DNA of 64,000 bases from Sulfolobaceae archaeon (GTDB lineage: Archaea; Thermoproteota; Thermoprotei_A; Sulfolobales; Sulfolobaceae), in assembly GCA_026627305.1 (NCBI GenBank), contig JAPNVD010000013.1, positions 62,001-126,000 of the forward strand, written 5' to 3'. The notes below the pieces were generated by a model that saw only the letters and a list, made by a program, of their open reading frames with translations, made no database searches and was not told where the DNA came from. Of this stretch, positions 62,788 to 64,000 are shown piece after piece (position 1 is the stretch's first letter; every line of letters starts with the position of its first letter). The translations under genes were made by a program, and so were the position numbers.

Positions 62788-63039
62788 TTAAGGAGTCTTT
62801 AAGTGGGAAATCTCCATTAAGCGTATTGCTTCACTTTTGAGCCCTATAATATGAGGTTTGTATAACTTGGACTTAGCTATGTTTACATAGTTATAGGAAC
62901 CTTCACCTTTTAAAGCATGGAGAGAAAGCTAATACACTGTTCAGCCCTCATCGTTTCAATCACCTCATCATATAGGGAACGTTCATCATTTCTCTCTGCC
63001 TTTAAGGACTTGACTTCTCTCTGCTTTGTAAAATATCAT
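62788..63039 (-). pseudogene. Decayed gene of unknown family
   Basis: The 353-base gap before the final ATPase gene holds a frameshifted minus-strand gene. It starts at ATG 63037-63039 (MIFYKAERSQVLKGRE), shifts frame into LKAERNDERSLYDEVIETM, shifts again into HALKGEGSYNYVNIAKSKL and ends SEAIRLMEISHLKTP with TAA at 62788. The pieces are collinear. I do not recognise the family. The rest of the gap holds nothing further that I can see. Confidence 0.5.
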
Positions 63040-63054
63040 TTAACGTATAAAAGT

Positions 63055-64000
63055 TCATTTCATCTGATGAGCTAGATAATAAGACAATATTGGGTCAACG
63101 ATTTCGTACTTATCGTCAAACTTTTCTACTAAACCCTTGTTTCTTAGCGAATTAATTACCCTATATGGATTTGAGACCTGAATTTGGCTTATCTTCAGCC
63201 CCTGAGCTAAGCCCTTAAGTACCTTCAGCTCGTTCCTCGTTAATCCATCTAGGTCTCTCCTAAGCTCTATCTCTACATTGGGATCATTAAAGAAGGCATC
63301 TATACTGCACTCCTTTTCTAACACCAATCCAAGGAGGTTCAACCAGGCTGGGAAGCCCTTAGTTATCTCATAGCCTCTTTCATAAAGTTCTCTACAGCTT
63401 CCCTTTAACCCTTCATCCAAAAACCTAATTGAAGTCTCTTTGTCGAATGGTCTTAATCTTTCAATTTTAAAGAAGTTATAAAAGGGTTCTCTAGGGTTTT
63501 CGAGCATTTCTTCAATTAACCCTACTTCTGATCCAGAGATTATTACCTCTACAAGGTCACTCTCCTGAAACCTCTTCCTCATGGTCTCTAAAATCCTAGG
63601 AAAAGGCTGTTTAAGGTACCTGATCTTCTGGAACTCATCTATCATTATTACAACCCTTTTGTTTAAATCATCAGAAATCCTTTGAGGTAAGAGCAGTATA
63701 TCATCAATTATTTCATTTGGCCTTAATTTGTCCTGCTTGAATAATGAATACTTTTCTATATAGACCTCTAGGTTGTTTAGCCTTATTCCTATACTCTTTA
63801 TAGAACCAAGGAACTGGTTTAGTGAAGCTAAAACGTTTGTGAGGTTAAACTTGATCCTCAATTTTAAAGACTTCGCCAGAGAATCTAGAATGAGTTTTCT
63901 ATTTAGCTCATCTCCAAACTCCTCTATGCTAGTAATCCCTTCTAGGCTAAGCTTAGCTACTATATACTTATCACTAACTTTCAATTTCACAAAGTTTAAC
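63055..64000 (-). CDS. Archaeal-type STAND/AAA ATPase, 5' end outside the window
   Basis: The frame is open to the window end, so the GTG at 63990 is not a real start. The visible part matches the archaeal ATPase family (PF01637): KYIVAKLSLEGITSIEEF, then Walker B RVVIMIDEFQKI, then SGSEVGLIEEML, and a C-terminal winged helix (LKISQIQVSNPYRVINSLRNKGLVEK...YEIVDPILSYYLA). The Walker A loop (GxRRxGKT/S) should lie just upstream beyond 64000. The family is common in Sulfolobales genomes and its role is unknown. Confidence 0.83.
   Translation of the reverse strand, partial: LNFVKLKVSDKYIVAKLSLEGITSIEEFGDELNRKLILDSLAKSLKLRIKFNLTNVLASLNQFLGSIKSIGIRLNNLEVYIEKYSLFKQDKLRPNEIIDDILLLPQRISDDLNKRVVIMIDEFQKIRYLKQPFPRILETMRKRFQESDLVEVIISGSEVGLIEEMLENPREPFYNFFKIERLRPFDKETSIRFLDEGLKGSCRELYERGYEITKGFPAWLNLLGLVLEKECSIDAFFNDPNVEIELRRDLDGLTRNELKVLKGLAQGLKISQIQVSNPYRVINSLRNKGLVEKFDDKYEIVDPILSYYLAHQMK

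Noticed and set aside
62949-62996. A second C/D box RNA on the minus strand (ATGATGA twice and CTGA)
   Set aside because: There is no recognisable D' box between the two C-like boxes, and the same bases belong to a protein-like decayed frame.
63988-63990. GTG as the start of the STAND-type ATPase
   Set aside because: The frame stays open to the window edge and the Walker A motif is missing, so the true start is outside.
1-64000. CRISPR arrays, tRNA or rRNA genes, and intact insertion sequences
   Set aside because: No regularly spaced repeats, cloverleaf-like segments, rRNA-like stretches or complete transposase genes were seen when reading both strands by eye.

Overview
The window looks like chromosomal DNA of a thermoacidophilic crenarchaeon of the Sulfolobales, most likely a Saccharolobus (S. 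solfataricus / S. islandicus type). This is judged from the low G+C content, AGG/AGA and ATA codon preference, many leaderless genes with a TATA box about 25-30 bases before the start codon, GGTGA Shine-Dalgarno motifs inside operons, Ser/Thr-rich linkers on exported proteins, and archaeal-only enzymes such as pantoate kinase and phosphopantothenate synthetase. I saw no rRNA or tRNA gene, no CRISPR array and no intact insertion sequence. Most of it is ordinary metabolic and transport chromosome, with decayed genes in several of the longer gaps.

Layout. 0-8 kb: a HEPN/MNT toxin-antitoxin pair, a two-gene ABC exporter, a PAP2-family lipid phosphatase, a probable antisense-strand C/D box sRNA, an SDR dehydrogenase, a metallophosphoesterase, an acylaminoacyl-peptidase-type S9 peptidase and a type I dehydroquinase-like gene. 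Two decayed genes lie between them. 8-24 kb: three MFS transporters, a DUF309 protein, an orphan solute-binding protein, an ABC ATPase/permease pair, a nitrilase-family amidase, a small HerA-like ATPase, a P5C-type aldehyde dehydrogenase, a short wHTH regulator with a His/Trp-rich tail, a putative metallopeptidase, an aldo-keto reductase and two membrane or exported proteins. 24-34.5 kb: a GH12 endoglucanase with an ara-box-like promoter element, an acyl-CoA dehydrogenase divergent from a fixABCX-type electron-transfer operon, an NCS1 permease divergent from nadC, two tandem ParA/MinD-like ATPases and two methyltransferases.

34.5-48 kb: a metallo-beta-lactamase-fold lactonase-like protein overlapping an iron alcohol dehydrogenase, a nucleoside phosphorylase, an MFS carrier, a VapBC pair whose toxin appears to start at ATT, an HSL-family esterase whose nucleophile serine is replaced, a cytosolic BtuF-like protein with a small partner, a PD-(D/E)XK nuclease-like protein, an AlaX-type editing protein, three small membrane proteins and a MoeA-like protein. 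48-56 kb: an ABC transporter with an exported His-containing protein, divergent from a cytochrome bd-like oxidase pair, then the coenzyme A genes pantoate kinase and phosphopantothenate synthetase. 56-64 kb: a CBS-domain protein, a cassette of two MHS-type carriers with an AMP-forming acyl-CoA synthetase and a metal-dependent amidohydrolase, and the 3' part of an archaeal-type STAND/AAA ATPase cut by the window end.

How it fits together: the fixABCX operon and acyl-CoA dehydrogenase would feed electrons from acyl-CoA oxidation to quinone, which a bd-like oxidase elsewhere in the window could use. The acyl-CoA synthetase and carrier cassette would supply organic-acid substrates. The two toxin-antitoxin pairs and the decayed genes mark the more fluid stretches. 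All functions are read from motifs by eye; no database search was run.
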